Assembly: GCA_026391075.1 (NCBI GenBank)
Contig: JAPLES010000042.1
Coordinates: forward strand, 27,143-69,905
Direction of reading: 5' to 3'
Length of the DNA: 42,763 bases
DNA from: Bacteroidota bacterium
Lineage (GTDB): Bacteria; Bacteroidota; Bacteroidia; Chitinophagales; LD1
Part shown: piece after piece, positions 25,919 to 34,451 of the stretch
How the letters are laid out: every line of letters starts with the position of its first letter
Numbering within the stretch: the stretch's first letter is position 1
Program-made: the position numbers and the translations under genes
Notes under the pieces: model-generated
The model's input: only the letters and a program-made list of their open reading frames with translations
What the model was told of the DNA's origin: nothing
Database searches by the model: none

Positions 25919-26779
25919 CTACTGCTTAGAAAATTCTTTCATTCTCTCCAATCTTTCCTTTTCATTTTCTTGCAGATATCTATCTGAAGAAAGAAGTTCA
26001 TACGCTTTTTCAAAGTGAAAAGATGATTTCTGTTTTTCACCTTTCAGTAAAAACAACTCTCCTAATTCTTCATGCACATAACCATCGTTTTGCCCGGTGG
26101 TTACAGATTCTTCAAATAAAGCGAGTTGAACTTTGAGTGCATCTTCAATTTTATTTACTGCGCGAAGCGTACGCGCTACGCACCACTTTGCAAGAAATAT
26201 TGAAGATGACTCTTGCTTTTCTTCTCGCCACTTCAATGCCCGTAAAAAAATGCTCAATGCTTTTTCATATTCCTTTTTATCGAAGTAACACCAGCCGAGA
26301 TTATTGTATAAAGCACCTAACCAGTTTTTCGCGCTTTCTTGTTTTGAATTTTCAGTAAACAAAAGTCCTTCTTCGTTTAAAGCTGTTGCTATTTCAGGTG
26401 GTGCAACAATAGCAAGCATATGTATAGCATCGATGGTGTAAAAATCTTCTGCTACTTCAACAGCAATATTTTTTGCTATTTCAAAATGTTGCTTTGCTTC
26501 TGCTTTTTTACCCGATGAATTAAAAGCTCTTCCGCGCTCTAAATGATAACGCGCATGAGCTAAATCATGTTGAGCTAGTAATTTTTTTTCAACTTCATTT
26601 AAGGTTTCGTGTGCTTCGGTGAACAAGCCGCGCAAACTGTAAGTTCTTGCAATTTGTGTAAGTAGTTGCAGGTGCTCTGAAAGATTTTTTTCGGGCGAAG
26701 AATCTTTTAGCACCTCACGAAATTTAATTTCTGTTTCAGCGGGGTTGGAATAGTTCCATAGTTTATCGAACTCGGGCAT
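25919..26779 (-). CDS. TPR-repeat protein
   Basis: The protein has about 286 residues from the ATG at 26779 (MPEFDKLWNYSNP); a TTG seven codons upstream is less likely. It has no signal peptide, so it is cytosolic. At least five tetratricopeptide-like helical pairs are seen, including LLTQIARTYSLRGLFTEAHE, YNNLGWCYFDKKEYEKALS and ELGELFLLKGEKQKSSFHFEKAYE. Such proteins bind partners, and no partner is suggested here. It resembles the TPR part of tetratricopeptide sensor proteins but has no kinase or DNA-binding domain. Confidence 0.78.
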   Translation of the reverse strand: MPEFDKLWNYSNPAETEIKFREVLKDSSPEKNLSEHLQLLTQIARTYSLRGLFTEAHETLNEVEKKLLAQHDLAHARYHLERGRAFNSSGKKAEAKQHFEIAKNIAVEVAEDFYTIDAIHMLAIVAPPEIATALNEEGLLFTENSKQESAKNWLGALYNNLGWCYFDKKEYEKALSIFLRALKWREEKQESSSIFLAKWCVARTLRAVNKIEDALKVQLALFEESVTTGQNDGYVHEELGELFLLKGEKQKSSFHFEKAYELLSSDRYLQENEKERLERMKEFSKQ

Positions 26780-26811
26780 AGATTTATTTTTCAAAAACAA
26801 TAGTATTGAAA

Positions 26812-26841
26812 TTGGATGTGATTCTGCAAAACTTACATTCG
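26812..26841 (+). promoter_or_regulatory. Promoter of the shikimate kinase gene
   Basis: TTG (26812-26814), a 19-nt spacer and TACATTCG (26834-26841) match the Bacteroidota consensus. The ATG at 26846 is only 4 nt after the -7 box, so transcription should begin at or within a base or two of the start codon, giving a leaderless mRNA. Confidence 0.62.
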
Positions 26842-26845
26842 CAAG

Positions 26846-27352
26846 ATGACAGTGTTTCTCATTGGCTTTATGGGTTCGGGCAAAACAACTTTTGGTAGAA
26901 AGCTGGCAGCAAAACTAAAGTTGAAGTTCATTGATTTAGACGAACAGATTTGTATTTCGAACAAAGTTGAAAGCATACACAGCTTGATTGAATCAAAAGG
27001 ATTTGAGTATTTCCGTCAAACAGAAAGCGAAACTTTAAAATCGCTTCGCCCCGAAAATAGATTAGTATCTACCGGTGGTGGAACTCCCTGTTACCTCGAC
27101 AATATAGATTGGATGAAAAGCAACGGCACTGTCGTTTTTTTGCAAGTGGACGAAGGAGTTCTGTTGAGCCGATTAAAAAATACTGATTTAGAAGAAAGAC
27201 CTTTGCTCAAAGGGTTAGATGAAGAAGGATTAAAAACTTTCATCAGCGAAAAACTAAAAGAACGATTACCGTTTTATGAACAGGCGCATTTCACTTTTAA
27301 TCCAGTGAATGAGAAGATGGAAGTGTTAGTGGAGAAAATTGAGAAATTGTAA
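26846..27352 (+). CDS. aroK: Shikimate kinase
   Basis: This 168-residue kinase phosphorylates shikimate with ATP in the chorismate pathway. Walker A is GFMGSGKTTFG near residues 8-18, FIDLDEQI carries the shikimate-binding Asp, the YFRQTESETL segment carries an Arg ligand, the Walker B-like loop is STGGGTPC, and LEERPLL is the lid. The length is normal. It is divergent from the TPR gene and convergent with the AlgX-like gene. It appears to be a single-gene unit with its own promoter. Confidence 0.93.
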   Translation: MTVFLIGFMGSGKTTFGRKLAAKLKLKFIDLDEQICISNKVESIHSLIESKGFEYFRQTESETLKSLRPENRLVSTGGGTPCYLDNIDWMKSNGTVVFLQVDEGVLLSRLKNTDLEERPLLKGLDEEGLKTFISEKLKERLPFYEQAHFTFNPVNEKMEVLVEKIEKL

Positions 27353-27363
27353 AGCGAGTTCTA

Positions 27364-28485
27364 CTAGTTATTCTTAAACGCCTTAAGTGCAGATTCGGAA
27401 AAACCAAACGGGAAACCAGAAAGGCTACCATCGGTAAACATCAAGCATACTACTTGATGTCTTGAAATTTCTTCTTTAAGATTTTCTTTCGATGATTTGC
27501 GTCCGTAATATGACCACCATTCGTTGAAGTAATACCAAAAATCAACTTCCTTGAAAATAACTGGCGCTGTATAACCATACATTACAAAGTAGTAACTGTC
27601 ACCTATAGTCAAACTTGCCATTTGATCATTTATGTTTCGATCAGCATGGTAAATAGGATAGGCTAACGTGTCATCATAAAATTGCGTTATTAAGTTCAGA
27701 CCATCCCCTGCATCATAATCCCTATTTCTAGGTTTTACAGAAAGTTCTATGGAATCGAGAATTAGATCAGGTAAGTTTTTACCCGTTTTCTTTTCTACGT
27801 AATGGACAATTGAATCGAAAGCTAAGTAATCACCATATAGACTCCAATGAACTCCACAACGTGGATACAAACGATAACGTGAAGTATCTTTCATTGCTAA
27901 AAACCATGCTCTGAAATCAAGAAAGTTTATTTCTGATTTTTTGCAGGCTGAAATGTAAGATGCATAATTGGTGTGTGGCTTCATTGGTTCATAAGAACTT
28001 TCTGGAATGAACTCAGGATAGAATGAACCTTTGCCCGGAGCAAAAACGGTGTAAAGCAGAATACCATGTGCTGCAAGTGTATCTTGCAACTCTTTTAAAT
28101 CGCGAATGTTGTTGTTGATTTTTTCTTCTCCTATATAACTCTTTCCAAAATACTCATCTAGGTAAGTATGCTCATATAAGTAATTGTCCTTGCCAACAAT
28201 AATTTTTTCATTCACCGAAGTTTTAAAAGTCCAGAACTTTAGTTGGTTATAAATTCTTACAAAGTCGGGTCTAATGCCAAAACAGTAACTCAAAAACTCT
28301 CCCTTTTTTTCAGAGTAAGTTCCGTCAAACCAGTTTTTGAAATCGAAACTTATATCAGATGGCAAAGTGTAAGACCCCTTCAATTCTCCGCCTTTAAAAA
28401 TATGCAGGTTATCCTGAAGGATGGGTCCCCACAGAAGAACAAAGAATGGAACAAGAAGAAGATTTTTTACGGTGTTGCTTTTCAT
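27364..28485 (-). CDS. AlgX/AlgJ-like SGNH-fold protein (polysaccharide O-acetylation)
   Basis: The 373 residues begin with one N-terminal membrane helix or uncleaved signal. Motifs resemble AlgJ/AlgX/DHHW proteins: IVGKDNYLYEHTYLDEYFG, LLYTVFAPGKGSFYPE, YPRCGVHWSLYGDYLAFD with the catalytic His, and LTIGDSYYFVMYG with the nucleophilic Ser. It should act in the periplasm and move acetyl groups onto a polymer, working with the MBOAT protein encoded upstream. Its ATG overlaps the stop of that gene by one base (TAATG), so the two are translationally coupled. The polymer is unknown. Confidence 0.82.
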   Translation of the reverse strand: MKSNTVKNLLLVPFFVLLWGPILQDNLHIFKGGELKGSYTLPSDISFDFKNWFDGTYSEKKGEFLSYCFGIRPDFVRIYNQLKFWTFKTSVNEKIIVGKDNYLYEHTYLDEYFGKSYIGEEKINNNIRDLKELQDTLAAHGILLYTVFAPGKGSFYPEFIPESSYEPMKPHTNYASYISACKKSEINFLDFRAWFLAMKDTSRYRLYPRCGVHWSLYGDYLAFDSIVHYVEKKTGKNLPDLILDSIELSVKPRNRDYDAGDGLNLITQFYDDTLAYPIYHADRNINDQMASLTIGDSYYFVMYGYTAPVIFKEVDFWYYFNEWWSYYGRKSSKENLKEEISRHQVVCLMFTDGSLSGFPFGFSESALKAFKNN

Positions 28486-29912
28486 TAAAAACGGAAATAG
28501 ATAAACGGGTTAAAACCTTTTGATGCCAGGAAACTTATGTTGAGAATTAAAAGAACAAGTGTAATAAATGCCCATACCGATGCTTCTTTGGTGGAATAAA
28601 TTTCTTTATAAAAACGGGCTGATAAATTTTTGCCAAACGAACTGAGTCCCATAAAACTAAAGAACGCAGCTAACACGAAATAGAAAATCAATTCAGGAGT
28701 AAATCGATTTCTAGGAAGGATTCCTTCGAACACAAATAATCGTTGCAGAAAAGTTAGAGCGTTATCAAAAGTATCTACTCTAAAAAATACCCAGCCAATA
28801 ACTACAATGAAAAAAGTAAGAACGGCACGAACAGGATTCCAGATTCTTTCATACAGTTTCAATAAGAACGAACGCTCCAGCACTAGCCACAAACCATGAT
28901 ACGCTCCCCAAATCACAAAATTCCACGAAGCACCATGCCATAAACCCGAAGCCAAAAAGACCAGCCACAGATTAAAATACAATCGCCATTTTGAAGTAAC
29001 GCGATTGCCTCCTAGAGGAATGTAAAGGTAGTTGCGCATCCATGCACCGAGTGACATGTGCCACCTGCGCCAAAAATCAGTAATAGAATTTGCTGTGTAT
29101 GGATGATTGAAGTTTTCATTTATGTTGAAACCCAGCATTTTCAAGATGCCTATTGCCATATCGGAGTAGCCGGAAAAGTCAAAATAAATCTGGAACGTGT
29201 AACACAGAATTCCAAGCCATGCCGAAGAAGTAGGCAATTGATGTAAATCGCTTTGAAAAATTTTATCGGCAAAGGCAGCTACTGAATTTGCGATAATCAC
29301 TTTCTTACTCAATCCAAGAATGAAACGATAAAGCCCTGCCAGTTTATTGTCAATGCCATCCTTTTCAAATCGGTTGGTGATTTGGTCGGCAATGTCGTGG
29401 TAGCGAACAATAGGTCCTGCAATTAATTTTGGAAACAGAATGATGTAGAGCTGATAATTCCAAAACTTTTTGAGTGGCGCATGAACTCCGCGATAAACAT
29501 CTACCACATATGTTAGCGATTCGAATGTGAAGAACGAAATACCAATAGGTAGTGCAATCTTTTCCCAAACAATATTTTTTTGCCCAGTTATGTGAAGAAT
29601 CTCGTTGATGTTGTCAATAAGAAAGAATGAATACTTGAAATAGAAGAGCAAACCCAAATTCATACAAACTGAAACCGTCAGCAAAAGTTTCTTCTGCCAA
29701 TTCTTTTGAGAATTATGCATCCACTTTACCAAATGAAAATCTAAAAACGTAGTGCCGAGAATTACAAAAATGAATAAGGGTGCACCCCAACTGTAAAACA
29801 GAATACTGCCAAACAGCACAATGAAATTTTTGAACTTTACATCGGCCAAAAAATACAACGTGAGAAAAACAGGCAGAAAATACAGGAGAAAAGTAATGCT
29901 GCTGAAAACCAT
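28485..29912 (-). CDS. MBOAT O-acyltransferase (AlgI/DltB-like)
   Basis: This 475-residue polytopic membrane protein has about ten hydrophobic segments. MBOAT motifs are SITDFWRRWHMSLGAWMRNYLYIPLGG and SGLWHGASWNFVIWG, the latter with the catalytic His. AlgI-type proteins pass acetyl groups across the inner membrane to a periplasmic SGNH partner, here the downstream AlgX-like gene. Substrates include alginate, cellulose and other exopolysaccharides. No synthase or epimerase for a polymer is in the window, so the substrate remains open. It is the first gene of a two-gene unit. Confidence 0.9.
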   Translation of the reverse strand: MVFSSITFLLYFLPVFLTLYFLADVKFKNFIVLFGSILFYSWGAPLFIFVILGTTFLDFHLVKWMHNSQKNWQKKLLLTVSVCMNLGLLFYFKYSFFLIDNINEILHITGQKNIVWEKIALPIGISFFTFESLTYVVDVYRGVHAPLKKFWNYQLYIILFPKLIAGPIVRYHDIADQITNRFEKDGIDNKLAGLYRFILGLSKKVIIANSVAAFADKIFQSDLHQLPTSSAWLGILCYTFQIYFDFSGYSDMAIGILKMLGFNINENFNHPYTANSITDFWRRWHMSLGAWMRNYLYIPLGGNRVTSKWRLYFNLWLVFLASGLWHGASWNFVIWGAYHGLWLVLERSFLLKLYERIWNPVRAVLTFFIVVIGWVFFRVDTFDNALTFLQRLFVFEGILPRNRFTPELIFYFVLAAFFSFMGLSSFGKNLSARFYKEIYSTKEASVWAFITLVLLILNISFLASKGFNPFIYFRF

Positions 29913-30048
29913 CTTTAGTTTGCCTTAATCAGAAATTGATTGTTTGAAATTGTAAAAGCGACAAGGTTACATTTTATTTTTATTGGAGCAAACGTTGAAA
30001 TGAAATGAGCATCCAACTTTACCGTCTGTGTTTCCTCATATTTACTTC

Positions 30049-30056
30049 TACATTCG
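30049..30056 (+). promoter_or_regulatory. Possible -7 box of the NfeD-FloA operon
   Basis: TACATTCG fits TAnnTTyG and lies 4 nt before the ATG at 30061. The -33 position has TGT instead of TTG. It supports the ATG at 30061 over the longer frame beginning at 30028. Confidence 0.4.
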
Positions 30057-30060
30057 CTTT

Positions 30061-30531
30061 ATGACACTCGGTATAATCATCGCCATTATTTTGGTTGGTT
30101 TAGTTCTCGTCTTTCTTGAAATATTTCTGATTCCCGGCACTACTCTTTTCGGTATTGTTGGTGGAGTAGCGTTGATTGCAGGTGTGCTGTTAGTGTATTC
30201 TACTTACGGAAGTAAATGGGGAAATATTGCAACAGCTTCAACAATTGTGTTTCTTGGTGTTGCAGTAATTGCAGGGTTTAAAGTAATTCAGTCGAACAAA
30301 TTAGCTATGACAGCAGAAATTACCGGAAAGGTAAACGAGTTGGAAAAATATCTCTACAACATTGGTGATAAAGGATTGACCGTTTCTGAACTTCGCCCTA
30401 ACGGCAAAGGAATGTTTGACGGAAACAAAATTGATATTTACAGCAATGGCGAATACATTCAGCGCGAAACCGAAGTAGAAATTAGTAAGATTACGAACGA
30501 TAAAATTTTTGTAAAACCATTTAAATCATAA
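30061..30531 (+). CDS. NfeD-family membrane protein
   Basis: The protein has about 156 residues from the ATG at 30061. Two or three membrane helices (LGIIIAIILVGLVLVFLEIFLIPG, GIVGGVALIAGVLLVYS, TASTIVFLGVAVIAGF) are followed by an OB-fold-like domain (KGLTVSELRPNGKGMFDGNKIDIYSNGEYIQRETEVEI). This is the short NfeD form without a protease domain, which typically pairs with flotillin-like FloA. The floA gene follows by 3 nt, confirming the pair. Such proteins are tied to membrane microdomain organisation. Confidence 0.87.
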   Translation: MTLGIIIAIILVGLVLVFLEIFLIPGTTLFGIVGGVALIAGVLLVYSTYGSKWGNIATASTIVFLGVAVIAGFKVIQSNKLAMTAEITGKVNELEKYLYNIGDKGLTVSELRPNGKGMFDGNKIDIYSNGEYIQRETEVEISKITNDKIFVKPFKS

Positions 30532-30534
30532 ATC

Positions 30535-31506
30535 ATGGCAGAACTACCCGTATTTGTTTTAGCAGGAATAATTGTATTGGTTATTCTCATTCTATTTTGG
30601 CTATTGCCTATTCCGCTTTGGCTCTCGGCCAAGTTTGCCAATGTGCACGTAAGTTTATTGCAGTTAGTGTTTATGCGTTTTCGCAGAGTGCCGCCTTCTA
30701 TAATTGTAAACGCATTAGTTACTGCAACCAAAGCAGGCATACCTGTGCAGCGCGATTTACTCGAAGCGCATTATTTGGCGGGTGGAAATCTCAGCAAAGT
30801 AATTCGTGCACTTATTAGTGCCGACAAAGCAAATATTGAACTCGATTTTAGAGCTGCAACGGCTATTGACTTAGCTGGTCGCGATGTATTTGAAGCCGTG
30901 CAACTTTCGGTAAACCCTAAAGTTATTGAATGCCCTGCGGTAACGGCAGTTGCAAAAGACGGTATTCAGTTAATTACTAAAGCGCGCGTTACCGTTCGAG
31001 CAAACATTAAACAATTGGTGGGTGGTGCAGGTGAGGAGACCATTTTGGCGCGAGTAGGTGAAGGCATTGTGACTTCTATTGGTTCTGCCGCTTCGCATAA
31101 ATCGGTGATGGAAAATCCAGATACCATTTCAAAAGTTGTACTTGCAAAAGGATTGGATTCGGGAACTGCATTTGAAATTCTTTCGATTGATATTGCCGAT
31201 ATTGACATTGGTAAAAACATTGGAGCAAGTTTGCAAATGGACCAGGCAAATGCCGATAAAAATATTGCACAGGCACGTGCCGAAGAGCGCAGAGCAATGG
31301 CTATTGCATTAGAACAGGAAATGAAAGCCAAAGCACAAGAGGCACGAGCAAAAGTAATTGAAGCCGAAGCGCAAATTCCTATTGCTATTGCCGAAGCTTT
31401 TAAAAACGGGCAACTCGGCATTATGGATTACTACAAAATGCAAAACATTCAGGCAGATACTTCCATGCGCGATAACATTGCAAAGAATCCAGGAGAGAAA
31501 AAATAA
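30535..31506 (+). CDS. floA: Flotillin-like protein FloA
   Basis: The 323 residues begin with one N-terminal membrane segment ([26 protein letters not shown]). A SPFH-like domain ([64 protein letters not shown]) and an Ala/Glu-rich coiled coil ([31 protein letters not shown]) follow. FloA forms oligomers in functional membrane microdomains. The length matches the UPF0365 family. It is cotranscribed with the NfeD gene, and a perfect 17-bp terminator lies 15 nt after the stop. Confidence 0.94.
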   Translation: MAELPVFVLAGIIVLVILILFWLLPIPLWLSAKFANVHVSLLQLVFMRFRRVPPSIIVNALVTATKAGIPVQRDLLEAHYLAGGNLSKVIRALISADKANIELDFRAATAIDLAGRDVFEAVQLSVNPKVIECPAVTAVAKDGIQLITKARVTVRANIKQLVGGAGEETILARVGEGIVTSIGSAASHKSVMENPDTISKVVLAKGLDSGTAFEILSIDIADIDIGKNIGASLQMDQANADKNIAQARAEERRAMAIALEQEMKAKAQEARAKVIEAEAQIPIAIAEAFKNGQLGIMDYYKMQNIQADTSMRDNIAKNPGEKK

Positions 31507-31526
31507 TTGAAGATTGAAGATTGAAA
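31506..31526 (+). repeat. Heptamer tandem repeat ATTGAAG (three copies)
   Basis: Three 7-nt units, two ATTGAAG and one ATTGAAA, run from the floA stop codon into its terminator. The unit differs by one base from the reverse complement (ATTGATG) of the heptamer repeated at 35418-35452. Confidence 0.6.
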
Positions 31527-31557
31527 AATGCAGAGAACGATTCTCTGCATTTTTCAA
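31521..31557 (+). terminator. Perfect 17-bp terminator of the NfeD-FloA operon
   Basis: The arms 31521-31537 and 31541-31557 are perfect reverse complements around a CGA loop, with core TGCAGAGAA/TTCTCTGCA and A/T-runs at the base, so the hairpin can end transcription in either direction. It excludes the upstream ATG of the following frame at 31528. Confidence 0.9.
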
Positions 31558-31590
31558 AATACTCAATACAAACTACTCCATACTATTCTC

Positions 31591-33633
31591 ATGAAACAGA
31601 AATCGAAAGAAAAACCCAAAGAAAAACCCGCTCAAAAAACAAAAACCAATTCGTGGTTTGAGAAAAATAAATTGTTGGTTTGTTTGCTCGTTATTGTAAC
31701 AATTGTTTTTGCCAACTCAATTCCCAATAAATATGCATTGGACGATGAGTTTTTTACCACCAAAAGGAACAAACTGGTTGAAAAAGGTATAAAAGCAATT
31801 CCTTCCATTTTCACTAACCGTACCTTTACTACCAACGATGGAGAAGGATATGAATATCGGCCTTTGGTTGCGGTATCGTTTGCAATCGAACATCAATTTT
31901 TTGGTGCTAACCCGCATGTAAGCCATTCTATTAGTCTTCTACTTTATCTGCTCATAGCGATTCTCCTATTTAGGCTTTTGCAAAAATGGTTTACCGGGCA
32001 AGGCGAATGGATTATCTTTTTTATTGCACTTTTATTTTTGATTCATCCGTTACGAACTGAAGTAGTTGACAATATTAAATCGCGCGATGAACTACTGAGT
32101 ATTCTAGGTTCGCTCGCATGTATTTGGTTTGCGTTTCGTTTTCACGAAACCGGTAAATGGGTTTACTCGCTTTTGTATCCACTATGCTTTATCGCGGGTG
32201 TTCTATCAAAACATTCTTCGGTTACCTATGTAGTATTGGTTCCTTTAACGCTTTATTTTTTTACAAAACTTGAGTACAAAAAAATATTTCTGTATGCATT
32301 ACCGCTCTTAAGTGTTATCATTTTTGTTTCGGTTATGCAACGTGCGGTTTTACCACATGCTACCCGCCACATGCTTCTGCTCGAAAACCCTTTGGTGAGT
32401 ATGAAAATGACTTTGCTTGAACGCACCGCCACGGCATCGTATGTTATGGGTAGATACTTATGGTTGCATATTATTCCGCATCCTTTGGTTTACTATTATG
32501 GTTTTAAGTTTGTGCCTATTGTTAGTTGGACTTCTGTTCTTCCTATTGTTTCACTCCTCATTCATTTAGCCTTGTTTGTGTATGCGTTGTTTAATTTTAA
32601 GAAGAAAGACTCCATTGCGTTCGGCATTTTTTTCTATTTACTCAACATGGCCGCTTTTTCAAATTTATTAAAACCTGCCCCGGGTTTAATGGCAGAACGT
32701 TTTACTTTTTCTGCTTCTATTGGTTTTAGTATCGCATTTTGTTTTTTTGTGTTTCGCTATTTTAAAATAGACTCTTCAAAATTTTCATGGAACAGCGATT
32801 CGAAAAAAGCAGGTTACCTGCTTTGTAGTATAGCTGTTTTGTTTGCACTAACCAGCATTTCGCGCAATGCCGATTGGAAAGATAAAATAACACTCTATAC
32901 GCACGACATGGAATATCTTGCCGAGTCTTCGAAGGGGAACATGATGTATGCCAATGCAACGCTTACACTGTTTCATGAAAACACAAATCGCGCTGTGCAA
33001 CTTTCGCAAAACGGAAATACTATGCGCGATAGTGTTCGCTATTATGCCGGTGAGGCAAAAAGAAACTTAATGTTAGCGCAAGAACATTTTCGCGCGGCTA
33101 CTGAAATTACACCTACTTATTCCATTGCTTGGATAAACCTGGGTTCCACTTACTATTTTCAGAATAAGTATGCCGAAGCACTTCATTACTCTCAAGAAGG
33201 TTTAAAATTGGATCCCGATTCAAAAGAAGGCGTTTACAATTCGGCTATGGCCTATAACAGTCTTGGTAAAAAAGATTCTGCAGAAATATTTTTCAATCGT
33301 GTGCTTGAAATAGATTCTAATGATGTGAATGCGCACGACCAATTGGGAAAATTTGCTTTAGCTAAAGGGGATACAACTACCGCAACTAAATATTACATGG
33401 ATTGCATTATGTTGAATCCCAATACAGAAAACGCCTATGTAAATGCGGCTCAGTTCTTTTTGAAAATTAAAAACCAACAAGGTGCTTTGCAATACACCGA
33501 AATGGCTGCAAAGGTAAATCCACGTAATATGGTGCGCATGAAAAACCTGGCCACTTATTATCAACAACAGGGCAATGCCGAAAAAGCAAATTACTACTTT
33601 CAGAAGATGAATGAAGCCCGGTCGTTAAAATGA
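31591..33633 (+). CDS. TMTC-like membrane glycosyltransferase with TPR repeats
   Basis: The protein has about 680 residues from the ATG at 31591; an earlier in-frame ATG (31528) lies inside a terminator. After a Lys-rich start come about ten membrane helices with GT-C-type motifs: NKYALDDEFF (acidic loop-1 residues), EGYEYRPLVAVSFAIEHQFFG and LLFLIHPLRTEVVDNIKSRDELLS. From about residue 470, TPR units follow (AWINLGSTYYFQNKYAEALHYSQEGLKL, VYNSAMAYNSLGKKDSAEIFF and others). The layout resembles eukaryotic TMTC O-mannosyltransferases. It probably transfers a sugar from a polyprenyl donor to protein. Donor and target are unknown. Confidence 0.8.
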   Translation: MKQKSKEKPKEKPAQKTKTNSWFEKNKLLVCLLVIVTIVFANSIPNKYALDDEFFTTKRNKLVEKGIKAIPSIFTNRTFTTNDGEGYEYRPLVAVSFAIEHQFFGANPHVSHSISLLLYLLIAILLFRLLQKWFTGQGEWIIFFIALLFLIHPLRTEVVDNIKSRDELLSILGSLACIWFAFRFHETGKWVYSLLYPLCFIAGVLSKHSSVTYVVLVPLTLYFFTKLEYKKIFLYALPLLSVIIFVSVMQRAVLPHATRHMLLLENPLVSMKMTLLERTATASYVMGRYLWLHIIPHPLVYYYGFKFVPIVSWTSVLPIVSLLIHLALFVYALFNFKKKDSIAFGIFFYLLNMAAFSNLLKPAPGLMAERFTFSASIGFSIAFCFFVFRYFKIDSSKFSWNSDSKKAGYLLCSIAVLFALTSISRNADWKDKITLYTHDMEYLAESSKGNMMYANATLTLFHENTNRAVQLSQNGNTMRDSVRYYAGEAKRNLMLAQEHFRAATEITPTYSIAWINLGSTYYFQNKYAEALHYSQEGLKLDPDSKEGVYNSAMAYNSLGKKDSAEIFFNRVLEIDSNDVNAHDQLGKFALAKGDTTTATKYYMDCIMLNPNTENAYVNAAQFFLKIKNQQGALQYTEMAAKVNPRNMVRMKNLATYYQQQGNAEKANYYFQKMNEARSLK

Positions 33634-33650
33634 TTTTTTAATTTTAGACT

Positions 33651-34421
33651 ATGAAAATTTCCATTCTAGGTGCAGGTAATGTAGCTACACAGTTAGCCCT
33701 CGCTTTCAAAAAAGCAGGTCACCAAATAGTTGAAATTTATAATCGTAGCAATGAAGCAGGAGAAGAATTAGCCAAAACTGTTGCCGCTGGTTTTACTTCC
33801 GATATTGAGCATTTGCGCGAGGCAGATATTTACATTATAGCGGTAAAAGACGATGCTATTGAAGAGACAGCACAACAACTTAAAGCAATTGGTAAAGTAG
33901 TAGCACACACCTCGGGCACGCAATCAAAAAATTTATTGCAAGAGTGTTCGCTTCATCATGGTATCTTTTATCCGTTGCAAACAATGACCAAATTATCAAA
34001 GGTCGATTTCAAAAACGTTCCGCTATTGATTGAAGGAAGTGATGAATCGACCAACGAAAAATTACAAACACTCGCCAAATCAATTTCGCAAAATGTTCAT
34101 AGCGTAGATGAACAACAGCGTCAATGGATTCATGTGGCCGCGGTGTTTGCAAATAATTTCACCAATCATCTTTACGGCATTTCCGAATCGTTGTTGCTCG
34201 GTCATAACCTTCCGTTCGAAATTTTAAAGCCGCTTATTTTCAGTTCTATCGAAAACATGAACCGCTTTTCACCTGGCGATATCCAAACCGGTCCTGCTGT
34301 AAGAAAAGATGTGCATGTGATTGAAAAACATTTAGCTCTACTGGCAGATGATGCCCGCCTGCAACAGATTTACAAAATTCTTACCGATAGTATTATTGCA
34401 ACTGCCAACAAAGAACTTTAG
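33651..34421 (+). CDS. Rossmann-fold/DUF2520 oxidoreductase-like protein
   Basis: This 256-residue protein has an NAD(P)-binding N-terminus (ISILGAGNVATQLALAFKKAGHQIVEIYNRS) and IAVKDDAIEETAQQL, VVAHTSGTQSKN and GIFYPLQTMTK. A helical DUF2520 domain follows, with AAVFANNFTNHLYGISESLLL and FSPGDIQTGPAVRKDVHVIEKHL. The fold is like that of F420-dependent NADP oxidoreductases or 6-phosphogluconate dehydrogenases. The reaction is unknown. It leads a same-strand run with the UbiA-like, Maf and deaminase genes; the first gap is 30 nt. Confidence 0.85.
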   Translation: MKISILGAGNVATQLALAFKKAGHQIVEIYNRSNEAGEELAKTVAAGFTSDIEHLREADIYIIAVKDDAIEETAQQLKAIGKVVAHTSGTQSKNLLQECSLHHGIFYPLQTMTKLSKVDFKNVPLLIEGSDESTNEKLQTLAKSISQNVHSVDEQQRQWIHVAAVFANNFTNHLYGISESLLLGHNLPFEILKPLIFSSIENMNRFSPGDIQTGPAVRKDVHVIEKHLALLADDARLQQIYKILTDSIIATANKEL

Positions 34422-34451
34422 CATTGCGCCCTCATTAATTCTTAAATTTCT

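Noticed and set aside
31528-31590. Upstream start of the TMTC-like gene
   Set aside because: These codons lie in the perfect terminator hairpin of the floA operon. The ATG at 31591 gives a normal Lys-rich start before the first helix.
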